Of a stretch of DNA of 64,000 nucleotides, positions 54,360 through 64,000 are shown in pieces. The notes below the pieces were generated by a model. The model was not told the origin of the DNA, searched no databases, and worked only from the letters and a program-made list of their open reading frames with translations. Source of the DNA: Nilaparvata lugens (taxonomy: Eukaryota; Arthropoda; Insecta; Hemiptera; Delphacidae); NCBI RefSeq assembly GCF_014356525.2, contig NC_052516.1, positions 30,477,484 to 30,541,483 on the forward strand. Reading direction: 5' to 3'. Both the position numbers and the translations under genes were made by a program. The first letter of the stretch is position 1. Every line of letters starts with the position of its first letter.

Positions 54360-56545
54360 TATTAGGTTGGAAAATGCTTGGTTAGAGGGGAGCTCAATGG
54401 TTGGGCTGGACTGCATTTGTTAGTTTGAGTTAGGCTTTGTTGGGTTGGGGATGATAAAAAACTCAGGTTACAAAGGTTTGGGTTGAAAAAGGTTAGGTTA
54501 GGGGAGGTTAGGTTGGAAAGATTTTGCATAGAAAGGATTTGGTTAGGAGGCATTAGCTTAGAAACACTTAGGTTGAGAAAATCTTAGGTTAGGAGATACT
54601 TAGGCTAGGAAACTGTTGGGTTGGGAAAAATTAGGTTAGAAAAGCTTTGGTTTGTGAAAGCTTAGGTTATGAAAAGCTTTGGTTGGGGAAAGCTTCGATT
54701 GGGAAATGCTTAGGTTAAAAAAAGCACAAGTTAGGGAAAGCTTAGGTTGGGGAAAAATTGGTGAGGAAAAGCTAAGGTTGGAAAAATCTAAGGTTAGGGA
54801 AAGCCTATGTTAGGAAAAGATAAGGTTAGGAGAACCTAAGGTAAGGAAAAGCTTTGGTTGGGGAAAGCTTAGGTTAAGAAAACCTTGGGTGAGGAATAAG
54901 CTTAAGTTGGGAAAAGCTCTGGTTAGGAAAAGCTTAGGTTAGGAGAAGCTAAAGTTGGGAGAATCTAAGGTTGAGTGAAGCTTAGGTTAGGGAAAGCTTT
55001 GGTTAGTGAAAGCTTAGGTGAGGAAAAGCTTTAAGTTAGGAGAAACTTAGGTTAGGTTGGGTTAGGTTAGGTTAGGAAAAGCTTAGGTTAGGTTGGGTTA
55101 GGTTAGGTTAGGAAAAGCTTAGGTAAGGTTAGGTAAGGTTAGGTTAGGAAAAGCTTAGGTTAGGTTAGGTTAGGTTAGGTTGGGTTAGGTTAGGAAAAGC
55201 TTAGGTTAGGTAGGTTAGGTTAGGAAAAGCTTAGGTTAGGTTAGGTTGGGTTAGGTTAGGTTAGGTTGGTTAGGAAAAGCTTAGGTTAGGTTAGGAAAAG
55301 CTTAGGTTAGGTTAGGTTGGGTTAGGTTAGGAAAAGCTTAGGTTAGGTTAGGTTGGGTTAGGTTAGGTTAGGTTAGGTTAGGAAAAGCTTAGGTTAGGTT
55401 GGTTGGGTTAGGTTAGGTTAGGAAAAGCTTAGGTTAGGTTAGGTTGGGTTAGGTTAGGTTAGGTTAGGAAAAGCTTAGGTTAGGTTAGGTTAGGAAAAGC
55501 TTAGGTTAGGTTAGGTTGGGTTAGGTTAGGTTAGGTTAGGTTAGGTTAGGTTAGGAAAAGCTTAGGTTAGGTTAGGTTAGGAAAAGCTTAGGTTAGGTTA
55601 GGTTAGGTTGGTTAGGTTAGGTTAGAAAAGCTTTGGTTTGTGAAAGCTTAGGTTAGAAAAGCTTTGGTTGGGAAAAGTTAAAATTGGGGAAACCTCAGGT
55701 TAGGAGAAGCTTAGGTTAGGAGAATCTAAGGTTAGGTAAAGCTTAGGTTAGGAAAAGCTTTGGTTAGGGGAAGCTTTGGTTAGTGAAAGCTTAGGTTAGG
55801 AAAAGCTTTGAGTTAGGAGAAACTTAGGTTAGGAGAAGCTTGGGTTAGGAGAAACTTAGGTTAGGAAACTGTTGGGTTAGGAAAAGATTAGGTTAGAGGA
55901 AGCTCAGGTTAGGAAAAGCTTTAGTTAGCAAAAGCTTTGGTTTGTGAAAGCTTAGGTTGGGAAAAGCTTTGGTTGGGGAAAGCTTTGGTTAGTGAAGGCT
56001 TAGTTGAGGAAATCCTTTGAGTTAGGAGAAACTTAGGTAAGGAGAAGCTAAGGTTAGGAAAAGCTTAGGTTGGGAAAAAGCTCAGGTTAGGTAAAGCTTA
56101 GGTTGGGAAAAGCTTTGGTTGGGAAAAGTTAAGGTTAGGTAAAGCTTGGGTTAGGTAAAACTTAGGTTAGGAGAAGCTAACGTTAGGTAAAGCTTAGGTT
56201 AGGAAAAGCTAGGGTTGGGGAAAGCTTTGGTTAGTGAAAGCTTAGGTTAGGAAAAGCTTTAGGTTAGGGAAAGCTTTGAGTTGGGAAAAACTTAGGTTAG
56301 GAGAAGCAAAGGTTAGGATAAGCTTAGGTCAGGAAAAAGTCAAGTGTTAGGGAAAGCTTAGGTTAGAAGAAGCTAAGGTTAGGAGAAGCTAAGGTTAGGT
56401 AAAGCTTATGTTAGGAAAAGCTTTGGTTAGTTAAAGCTTAGGTTAGGAAAAGCTTAGGTTGGGAAAAACTCTAGTTAGGTGAAGCTAATTTTAGGAAAAT
56501 CTCAGATTAGAAAAAGTTTAGTTTAGGAGAGATCTGTTCTTGGCC
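54360..56545 (+). repeat. Interstitial TTAGG-derived telomere-like array
   Basis: The core at about 55040-55625 is runs of TTAGG (and TTGGG) broken by AAAAGC, giving TTAGGAAAAGCTTAGG units, many with an AAGCTT site. The flanks (54360-55040 and 55625-56545) are degenerate versions such as GAAAGCTTTGGTTAG. TTAGG is the ancestral arthropod telomere repeat (established). The G-rich strand is the plus strand throughout. Confidence 0.92.
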
Positions 56546-56758
56546 CAGGCTCAGTAAGCTTTGGTCATACTTGTTCAGGTTAGTAATTATTTGACTTGAT
56601 TCAAGAGTTCTGTTGTGTATTTTTGAAAGAATAAGAACTCTCAGTAGAATTATTTCAATGATCTTTATTGAATATTTTTTATTATTTATTGTTTAGTCAA
56701 ATGTTCAAGTATTGAAGGAAATAGGTAATATAGCCTATTGATTAACTTATTCATTTAA

Positions 56759-57294
56759 GCTCAACTCACACTACCTCGACTCAAATCGTACGACACCAGT
56801 CGAGGATACTTCAGTCACTCGACTTTACGACTTTCTTGCTCATTGTCACAACTTCAGTTCTATGCTACTCCATTTCTAACCTCATATTATTAAAAATATC
56901 AAATAAAATTCATCACTTCTGCGCATGTAACAAATGTAATAATAATATTTATGAATATATTTTCTTATCTAAAATGATAAAACATCACTTTCATAAAACA
57001 TAACCTCACTTTCATTAAAAATGCACGGTACTATGCAACTCAAGTCGAGGCTCGATCATCATGTCGCGTCGACGCTCGTCTCAGTCTCTCAGTCGTGAGG
57101 TCGCGGAGACTAGAATCCACTGGTCTGAGTGTCGCCATTTGAAAACACATGCTGCGTCGAGAAGAGACTTATTTTTAATAATGTGAGGTTAGAAATGGAG
57201 TAGCATGGAACTGAAGTAGTGACAAGGAGCAAGAAAGTCTAAAGGTCGAGAGACTGGAGTAGTACGATTTGAGTCGAGGTAGTGTGAGTTGAGC
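56759..57294. mobile_element. MITE with CTCAACTCACACTACC ends
   Basis: The left end GCTCAACTCACACTACCTCG is the exact complement of CGAGGTAGTGTGAGTTGAGC on the right, continuing into ACTCAAATCGTAC. It is 536 bp with CTCGAC/GTCGAG-rich interior and no gene. It is present only in copy B of the duplication. Confidence 0.85.
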
Positions 57295-57808
57295 CTAAAG
57301 ACAAAAGCTTTGCACGACTAACGACTTTAGCAAGTATATATAACCATAAGCTGCTTGTCACCAAAATCTTTCTAAGCTTAATTTCTGTCTAATTATTGTT
57401 CATGAATATAAATAACACAACTAGATTCGACTTATTAGACATGAAATTATAAAAAAATTTATTTTTTATTGGACTAGCTTAGAGAACTAGATGTTCAGTC
57501 ATCTTCAAATCATACTTCATACTTCTCTCCTTAGTTTTTCTCTCCCTATCATTCTGATGATGTACTTATGGTACAAATAAAAAATAAATATGAATGAAGT
57601 CATGACCAGAGCTCTGGATTGACTGTGTCTAGAAGTGGACCTGAATTTGATCTTGTTATGTAAGTTATGTTATATTACACTTATATTGACATATAAGTTG
57701 ACATATAAATCATCATCTTATCATCAAATAAGTTGAACTTTATAATTTCAAGTGAATCCGTATAAATATGGAAAGTTACAACAGAAAGAGCGAATGACTA
57801 ATATTTAC

Positions 57809-58625
57809 CAATGATATGAATTCCTTCGGGATGATTACTGGCTATCTCTAGAACATCCTTTCCAATTTTTTCTACCTGATGCCACATTGGAAGTAAGCTT
57901 GACCAACTGCCAAATCTATTGGTCACATAAACTTTCGTACCAGGGTGACTCTGAAATAAATTTAAAACAGAAATGAAGGAACTCAATAACTTTTAATAGA
58001 AACGTAAATTATTTAAAATTTAGTGATTTAGAGTGTGGCATATAGATGGTACCTATAGGCCTGAGTTTCAATTAACTTTGATGAAACATGAAAGTGGAAG
58101 ATAAGAATTCGACCGTTTTCGGTGTAATTCTAGGTCCAGTGCCTTTATACCTGTCATTTTAATTTTTGGCTGGGATCAATTTAGTGTGTTATTTTGATGA
58201 AAGGTATAATGGCATTAGGCCTGGACTAAGGCCCCGTTTTCAACAGTAGCCTATAGCAAAGCGAGAGTAAATTTCATGTAAAACTAAAAAAATTACGAAA
58301 AGTAAAATTGACTTATTAACTTACTACTGGTAATTGTGTTACTCATTAAAAACTAGATTAATTTTTACATTTCACTCTCAGTCAGTTGACTATAGCAACA
58401 TACGGTACCTATTAAAGTTTAGAGTTGAGCAATTGAAATTATTATACAGTTCTAAAACTGTTTAGACTGATTTGAATAAGCAAATCTTACCTTCACAATG
58501 TCATTTGTTAGATTCACCATTGTACTATTTCCTGTCATAACTCCATGAATTATAACTACAGGTTTATAGGCGATTACTTGCAGGTAAAAAAGTATTGCAG
58601 TGACAAAGAAAACACGAATATACAT
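57809..58625 (-). pseudogene. Second copy of PPT2 exons 1-2 (alternative 5' exons or partial gene copy)
   Basis: Exon 1' is 58491-58625 (135 bases) and exon 2' 57809-57950 (142 bases), both with intact start codon, signal peptide and GT/AG splice sites. Exon 2' is identical to 51996-52137; exon 1' differs by one base (Val GTA to GTG, silent). No exon 3-5 copy exists between here and the main gene, so on its own it would be a truncated 92-residue piece without the catalytic serine. It could splice over the array to exon 3 at 50428, giving the same protein from a second promoter, or be a dead duplicate, or an assembly product. Confidence 0.75.
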
Positions 58626-59133
58626 TATGAATGTATTCCGTTGATATTGTAGAGTAAGTTAAAAAAATACACTTTATAAAATTTGATTAGATTATACTGT
58701 GAATAAATTTATAGGAGAAGCATATTCCAAAATACAGATAATAAGTCACTTCTTTTCAATATTTTACAAGAATATTATTAGAAACTTATATTGATAACCT
58801 TATCAGGCTCTCAAACTCTCATTTGTATTTGAACCAATAAATAACACAATCTAAATTGTTTACGAATCACTTTTTGTTTACACTTTCTACACAGAATAAA
58901 TATTATCAAAACAAATAATTATTATACTGAGAGTCCATTGTCATTTAAATTAAAACAAAAACAATTAAACAATACAGCATAACCTCAAAATTTCAAGTTT
59001 GAGTTTAAAAGTTCCACAGGGTTCCAACACAGCAAACTTATAAAATGATTAGAGATCTGAAAATATCTGAATAATCTTAAAAAATGCAACATCATATTGT
59101 ATATTCATGATTACTTAAGTTCTATTCAAATTA

Positions 59134-59139
59134 TTTATT
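59134..59139 (-). terminator. Poly(A) signal AATAAA of takeout gene 2
   Basis: AATAAA on the minus strand about 190 bases after the stop codon. Confidence 0.45.
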
Positions 59140-59327
59140 ACAATTAAATCTTCAACAGTATTAGGAATTTAATTAATATAGCAATGTAATGAAAATGATC
59201 AACAATACGCGGCAAATTTTGAATTGAAGCACTTTTTAAAAGTCCGCTCATATTACTACATTGGTCACAGGAATGGTCTAATATTATCATATTTCAAAAC
59301 TAATTTTAAAGTATTTTTACATCCAAA

Positions 59328-62309
59328 CTATTGCCAACAATCTCTAGTTCCTGAACTGCAGGGTAGAAGCTCATCAAGAGGGAATTTATGAAATATTTTA
59401 TTCGCAAATGTTTTGAACATCTCTCCCATAGTCTCTTCAAGAACTGGTTTCACTTCCTTTGCTACGTTTCTCCAGTTATCGTTGAGGAATAGGTTCATGG
59501 AATCACCTGAAAAATACACTCTATTATTAGAAATCAATGCAATAGTTCAAGATTGAAGTTTAGAATAAGTACAAGTAATAATAAATTAAATATAAATAAT
59601 AGATTAAAGTAGGTACCGAAACAAAAAACATATATTCGTTTTTCCAAAATATTGATTCAGACAGCTTTGTCACTCATTTATCATCATCCACCTCAAAACC
59701 CATAAAAGTGCAAATTTCTATACTTTTATAGAAATATTACAAAAATATAAATTATTATAAAAAATAAATACTTACTTAGTTCCTTATCGCCATTGAAGAG
59801 ATCTCCCATGTAAACACTAGCATGCCCAATTATGAAATCAACAAATATGTCAGTTACGCTGTAGTAAGTCTTTCCTCCTTTTTCAAACTTAGATCCTTGA
59901 ATGAGAGCTGAAGCCTCAATATCAGCTGAAAAAATTGAAGACATTTTGTGAAATCCGAAACAAAATAATACTAGAGACGATTCTGTTGAAGAAGAATGTT
60001 CAGGACTTGAAAATTATCTGTATGAAATTGTATTGGAATTTCATTGATGCTGGGAGAAAATACAATTCCTCAAAAATTGGAATATAATATTAAAATTTAC
60101 TATTATATGCTCTGATATATTGTATAAATACTATTATCTATTGAGTTCGTAAAAATGGTTAGTCTTCATGCGCTCAGGCTTATGCCTCTGCAGGTTTCGC
60201 CTGATTATCCTGTAAAATATTAGTTCAAAGAATTTTATTCTATTTTATTTTGTATTATAGCAAAACGTAAATAAATTTTATTTTTGATTTGATTGAATAT
60301 TTATAAATAGTTCACTTAGAAACACCAAACCATTATTATCATCTATCAGAATTGAATAAAAAAGGTATCCAGTTAAAATTTGCTATACCTTGTCTTAATT
60401 ACCAATGAGATTGATGTGAAGCTATCTTACAATACATTACAATATAAATTGAAATTTTACATCTAAAAGATTATTTTTTCACAGTTTCTTGTCTCGATTG
60501 AAATTTTAGAAATATGATACTTACTGTAATTCCCATCACTAGGCCCTGTTCCATGGATTGGTAACATTAGGATCCTTCCTCTAATCGTGTATGTACTTGT
60601 CATTCTTAGCTTTGGAATGTATATTTTCAGTCCAATCTGATCTTTGTCCAGATCCACTCTGTAATTGATGAACAAATTTAAATTAATTTATCCATCTTAA
60701 TTAATCATATTTCATTCAATAAAATTCTGTAGGTTACTGATAGATGATAAGCTCATGACTTACTACCTCTATTTTCTAGAAAATGATTTAAGATTGTAAG
60801 ATGACTCAGTGAATTATGCAGAACTCTAGCCTACTTAGCTTACCATTATGATTTTTATTGAAACGAGAGGAAAATACAGTAATACTATATACTGTGTATA
60901 TACCGTAAAACGTGGTTACTTGGGACACTTTTCAATTTTGAAGAAATGTAGGACTGAATAGAAATATCAATATTTGGAATCTTCATGGTGACGGAGGGGA
61001 AAAAGTTCCAATGGCCATACTTTGGTTATATAGTTACTGTAGGGAGAAATTTACAGTAAACGTTGTTTTCATCTAGTATAATTTTTTATTTGCGATAAAT
61101 CTAGAATCAGACCTGAGCTTATTATTTCTTATAGTGTAGCAACCAGGCACCAGCTCAAAAAATCCTGTTCCTAATTATATCTCCTTTTCCAAGTGTTAAG
61201 ACCAATATCATAGTTTATCATAGATGTGACCAGTTAGAAAAATTACAAATCAACATACAACAAACAATACAACTCAAAATGACACAACTTGACATAGATT
61301 GATAGATTTCAACCAAGACATCCGAATAAGATAATTCAGGAGTCAAATGTTGATTCAGTCCAATTAACAGACTGTTTTCTTAGCAGATTAATTTTCATCA
61401 GTTTACTGTTAAATTGCTGTTTCATAGTAATAACGGTTTTGGCAGTTTACATTTAAATCATTTACTATGTAGCAGTTATTTATGTGGCAGATTTATGTAG
61501 TGTTTTAGCATATTGAATGTGGGCCTTCTTACCTAACTGCTTTGAGTGTAAAGTTACTCGGTCCATAAACTTTGATATCAGTGTAGGTTGACTGTATGCT
61601 GACAGCTCCTTTCCCTTGGTTGATTACTATTTCGGGAATGTACAAGGGCTCACAAGAAGGAATACCAAGTTCAGGAACACCTGTAGTAAGTCAAAACCAT
61701 AATTAAAACTCATTTTCGCATTGGTTACAATTCGATTGATCAGTCACTCATTACTTGGTATATTTCAAGATTTCTTATAAAATAGAGAAACAAATAGTCA
61801 CTCCAAAGTCCAGCTTTCAAATGAATATTTCTCTTTTGTTCGGCAGGAAAAGAATAAGCCATTTAAATGTACTTATGTTAGAGTTCACTTGTCACTCTCC
61901 ATGAGTTTGAAGCTGTTTGGCTGTGTAGAAATAGAATTCCATTGGTTCTTATGAGAGAGTACACATATTTGCAGTTCTATGTGAGGACTCTCATAAGAGC
62001 CAATGGTATTTTATTTCTACCCAGCTTAGCAGAGAATGAAATATTGAGGCTCTTAGCATCCCTCAAACAAGCATTTTAAACGAATACACAGGTTTTATAC
62101 TATTTTAATAAATAGTACAATTCATACATACAATTATTAGTAGAGTTGAAATATCACTTTTATATTTTTATTCATCGATTTAATAATTATCATACTTTTT
62201 CACTTGTGTTCCTTACCTTTTTTGAGATACGGTTTTAAACTCTCTATAGATCCCCAAATGCATTCATCAACCAAGGGATCATCTTTATTGCATACATGAA
62301 TGTATGACG
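59328..62309 (-). CDS. Takeout/JHBP-family secreted protein, gene 2 (first exon outside window)
   Basis: Exons in order: 62217-62309, 61533-61680, 60525-60658, 59776-59925 and 59328-59506. Phases join without a break, giving about 234 residues. It has the paired-cysteine start VCNKDDPLVDEC, GVPELGIPSCEPLYIPEI, KVYGPSNFTLKAV, the STYTIRGRILMLPIHGTGPS strand, GDLFNGDKELS and the C-terminal helix FHKFPLDELLPC, then a Cys-containing tail (SSGTRDCWQ) not seen in gene 1. The first exon with the signal peptide, needed in phase 1, was not found up to 64000. Exons 148 and 134 bases long have exactly the same size and phase as in gene 1. Function as for gene 1: binding of a hydrophobic ligand outside the cell, ligand unknown. 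The stop codon is about 700 bases from PPT2 exon 1'. Confidence 0.92.
60130..60290 (+). repeat. LINE 3' UTR/tail fragment
   Basis: Text CAGGCTTATGCCTCTGCAGG and a tail ACGTAAATAAATTTTATTTT with TTGATTTGATTG resemble a non-LTR 3' end. It lies between exons 4 and 5 of takeout gene 2. Confidence 0.4.
60659..61532. other. Takeout gene 2 intron, quiet
   Basis: No repeat family or exon was recognised in this intron. Confidence 0.4.
61905..62030. repeat. Foldback inverted repeat
   Basis: CTGTGTAGAAATAGAATTCC with CATTGGTTCTTATGAGAGAG faces CTCTCATAAGAGCCAATGG and TTTATTTCTACCCAGCTTAG. It lies in an intron of takeout gene 2. Confidence 0.65.
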
Positions 62310-62407
62310 CTGAAAAAAAACACATTTTAGATAAATGAGAATACACAACAAAAAAAAACAAAACCAATGAAAATAACGAAATAAATACAATAGAAGTAAA
62401 TAAAAAT

Positions 62408-63082
62408 CTAGTGTGGCGCACTCAAGCAACTTTCCTTGCCGTTATGAAAATTGATCACCTGACGCTAGTGTAAATGCGCATAAGTCAAAGATCTGAGCCA
62501 GCTAGCTGGTGACAGTTCAATAACGCTGGATACACACGAGATCTGCTATCTCTTCATAGTGAATGATTTAATAGAATCAACAGTTGCCAAAAGTTTTCAA
62601 TTGAATAATTATTACATTTTCTCAAATTTTGAGCTTATTTTCAATTTTAGGTGAAAATGTTACTGGACATTAATTGAAGAGATTTCCATGCTCAAATTTT
62701 TCCACTCGAAATTTTTCGTTCAAATTATATCTGAGACCTGATAATTGGAAATCTAAAATCAAATTTTGCATAGATGGGGCGGAGCTCCTGAAATTTTTAC
62801 GGATATGGGACTTGTGGCAGTTGATAGAGCTTATCAATGACTATTTTAGGTATAAATTTGATCAAAATCGTTGGAGCCGTTTTCGAGAAAAACCCTGTTT
62901 TTGACAACATTTTTGCCATTTTAGCCGCCGTCTTGAATCGCATTCGATCGAAATTGTTCGTGTCGGATCCTTATATTGTAAGAACCTTGAGTTCCAAATT
63001 TCAAGTAATTCCGTTAATTGGGAGATGAGATATCGTGTACACAGACGCACATACACTCATACACACACACACACACAACACA

Positions 63083-63122
<40 letters not shown>

Positions 63123-63130
63123 CACACACA

Positions 63131-63206
<76 letters not shown>

Positions 63207-63240
63207 ACACACACACACACACAACACACACACACACACA

Positions 63241-63334
<94 letters not shown>

Positions 63335-63465
63335 GACTAATACCCAAAAACCACTTTTTTGGACTCAGGGGACCTTGAAACGTATAGAAATTTAGAAATT
63401 GGGGTACCTTAATTTTTTTCGGAAAGCAATACTTTCCTTACCTATGGTAATAGGGCAAGGAAAGT
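62408..63465 (-). mobile_element. Dispersed 0.8-1 kb element, copy 3, reverse orientation
   Basis: Reverse complement of copy 2: it starts CTAGTGTGGCGCACTC on the plus strand and ends GGTAATAGGGCAAGGAAAGT. It carries a (CA)n run. It lies upstream of takeout exon 2, in the first intron. Confidence 0.82.
63059..63332 (+). repeat. (CA)n microsatellite with CACCAC/ACAACA interruptions
   Basis: About 270 bases of CA with scattered single-base insertions or deletions. His-Thr and Cys-Val open frames across it are compositional. Confidence 0.95.
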
Positions 63466-64000
63466 TAAAATCTAAGTGCCCTTTTTTAAACGTTTTTATT
63501 TGATTAAACACTTTATTTAATATTAAACACTTTTAAAAAAGGGTACTTGGATTATTATTTTTTATTTCTATTCAAGAGTAGCCCTAACGAAAAAAAAATA
63601 AAATAAATACAATTTGAATTGAATGGATTAACATACATAGGATATGACAAGCATGAATAAGTCACGGAATATAATATTGAATAATTATGGAGTAGACTAG
63701 ATCCCAACAAGGTGCATAGAATACATTCAATACCACAATATTGTTTTGTGATTGAATTAATTCGGATTTGGTAAAAATATGTTTAATTTCACTACAGTAC
63801 TACTACATTACGGTATAGCCATATTCCATGTTAGTGAATTTGAATTATTAGCAATTGTGTATCTTGAATCAATAAATGAATTATGAATTATTTGAAAACA
63901 ATTGTAATCAATTTGGAATCTTTTGGATAAAGAAATAACTAATATTATTTCTTGACAATCATATTGATTTATAGAGTCACTCCACTTTCCATCAATTAGG
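63466..64000. other. Takeout gene 2 first intron, right edge
   Basis: Repeat text TTTTTATTTCTATTCAAGAG then TAGCCCTAACG (63555-63590) recurs near 15960. No signal-peptide exon for takeout gene 2 could be identified here. Confidence 0.4.

Larger units (their letters stand above)
56676..58887. repeat. Duplicated PPT2 5' segment, copy B
   Basis: Same borders as copy A; its left border is about 130 bases from the TTAGG array. Instead of copy A's 50755-51490 it has a MITE (56759-57294). Confidence 0.9.

Noticed and set aside
54362..54553. 63-codon open frame at the array edge
   Set aside because: Asn/Pro/Leu/Ser-rich translation of degenerate TTAGG repeat.
62837..63028. Conserved short protein shared with 43501-43686
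   Set aside because: Both are the same strand of one dispersed element; stops and frame changes occur between copies.

Overview
The window looks like nuclear DNA of a hemipteran insect, most likely a delphacid planthopper of the Nilaparvata type. The DNA is AT-rich, the genes are broken into short GT-AG exons separated by kilobase introns, and the introns and spacers are full of non-LTR retrotransposon pieces, MITEs and Helitron-like repeats. The roughly 0.8-1 kb dispersed element with an internal (GT)n run (three copies) is one I associate with planthopper genomes; that species attribution is from memory, not from a search.

Five protein-coding loci can be assembled from conserved exons, and all lie on the minus strand (transcribed right to left). 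From the right edge these are: (1) a takeout/JHBP-family gene (59328-62309, first exon outside the window); (2) a lysosomal thioesterase PPT2-like gene (41487-52814, five exons, 285 codons), preceded by a second, almost identical copy of its first two exons (57809-58625); (3) a small SAM-domain protein resembling vertebrate SAMD15 (32901-38599, four exons, 229 aa); (4) a second takeout/JHBP gene (15434-27637, six exons, 270 aa); (5) the 5' end of a DOCK3/DOCK4-type Rac GEF, the family of Drosophila sponge (402-13204, four exons covering the N-terminal SH3 domain; the rest lies left of the window). Exon lengths and phases join without a break in every model. The two takeout genes share the same intron phases at every junction and two identical exon lengths, so they are paralogues.

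The most unusual region is 50.7-58.9 kb. A segment with the PPT2 promoter region and exons 1-2 is present twice in direct orientation. Between the copies lies about 2.2 kb of TTAGG-derived repeat, the arthropod telomere motif, with a nearly perfect core of TTAGG runs punctuated by AAAAGC and degenerate edges. The two copies of the coding exons differ by a single synonymous base, while the intron between them differs at several places.

Other content: a TA-flanked MITE family in four copies and a related short palindromic family that share a terminal motif; a TAA-flanked PIF/Harbinger-like MITE with near-perfect ends; a head-to-head palindrome made from the 3' part of a mariner transposase gene; Helitron-like short elements starting TC and ending CTAG or a variant before T; four copies of a CCGGTTGCAC palindromic MITE; tRNA-derived SINE heads; several broken LINE fragments, including one with an intact YADD motif; minisatellites with 38-bp and 33-bp units; and long CA/GT microsatellites. 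No rRNA gene, functional tRNA gene, CRISPR array or bacterial-type operon is present.
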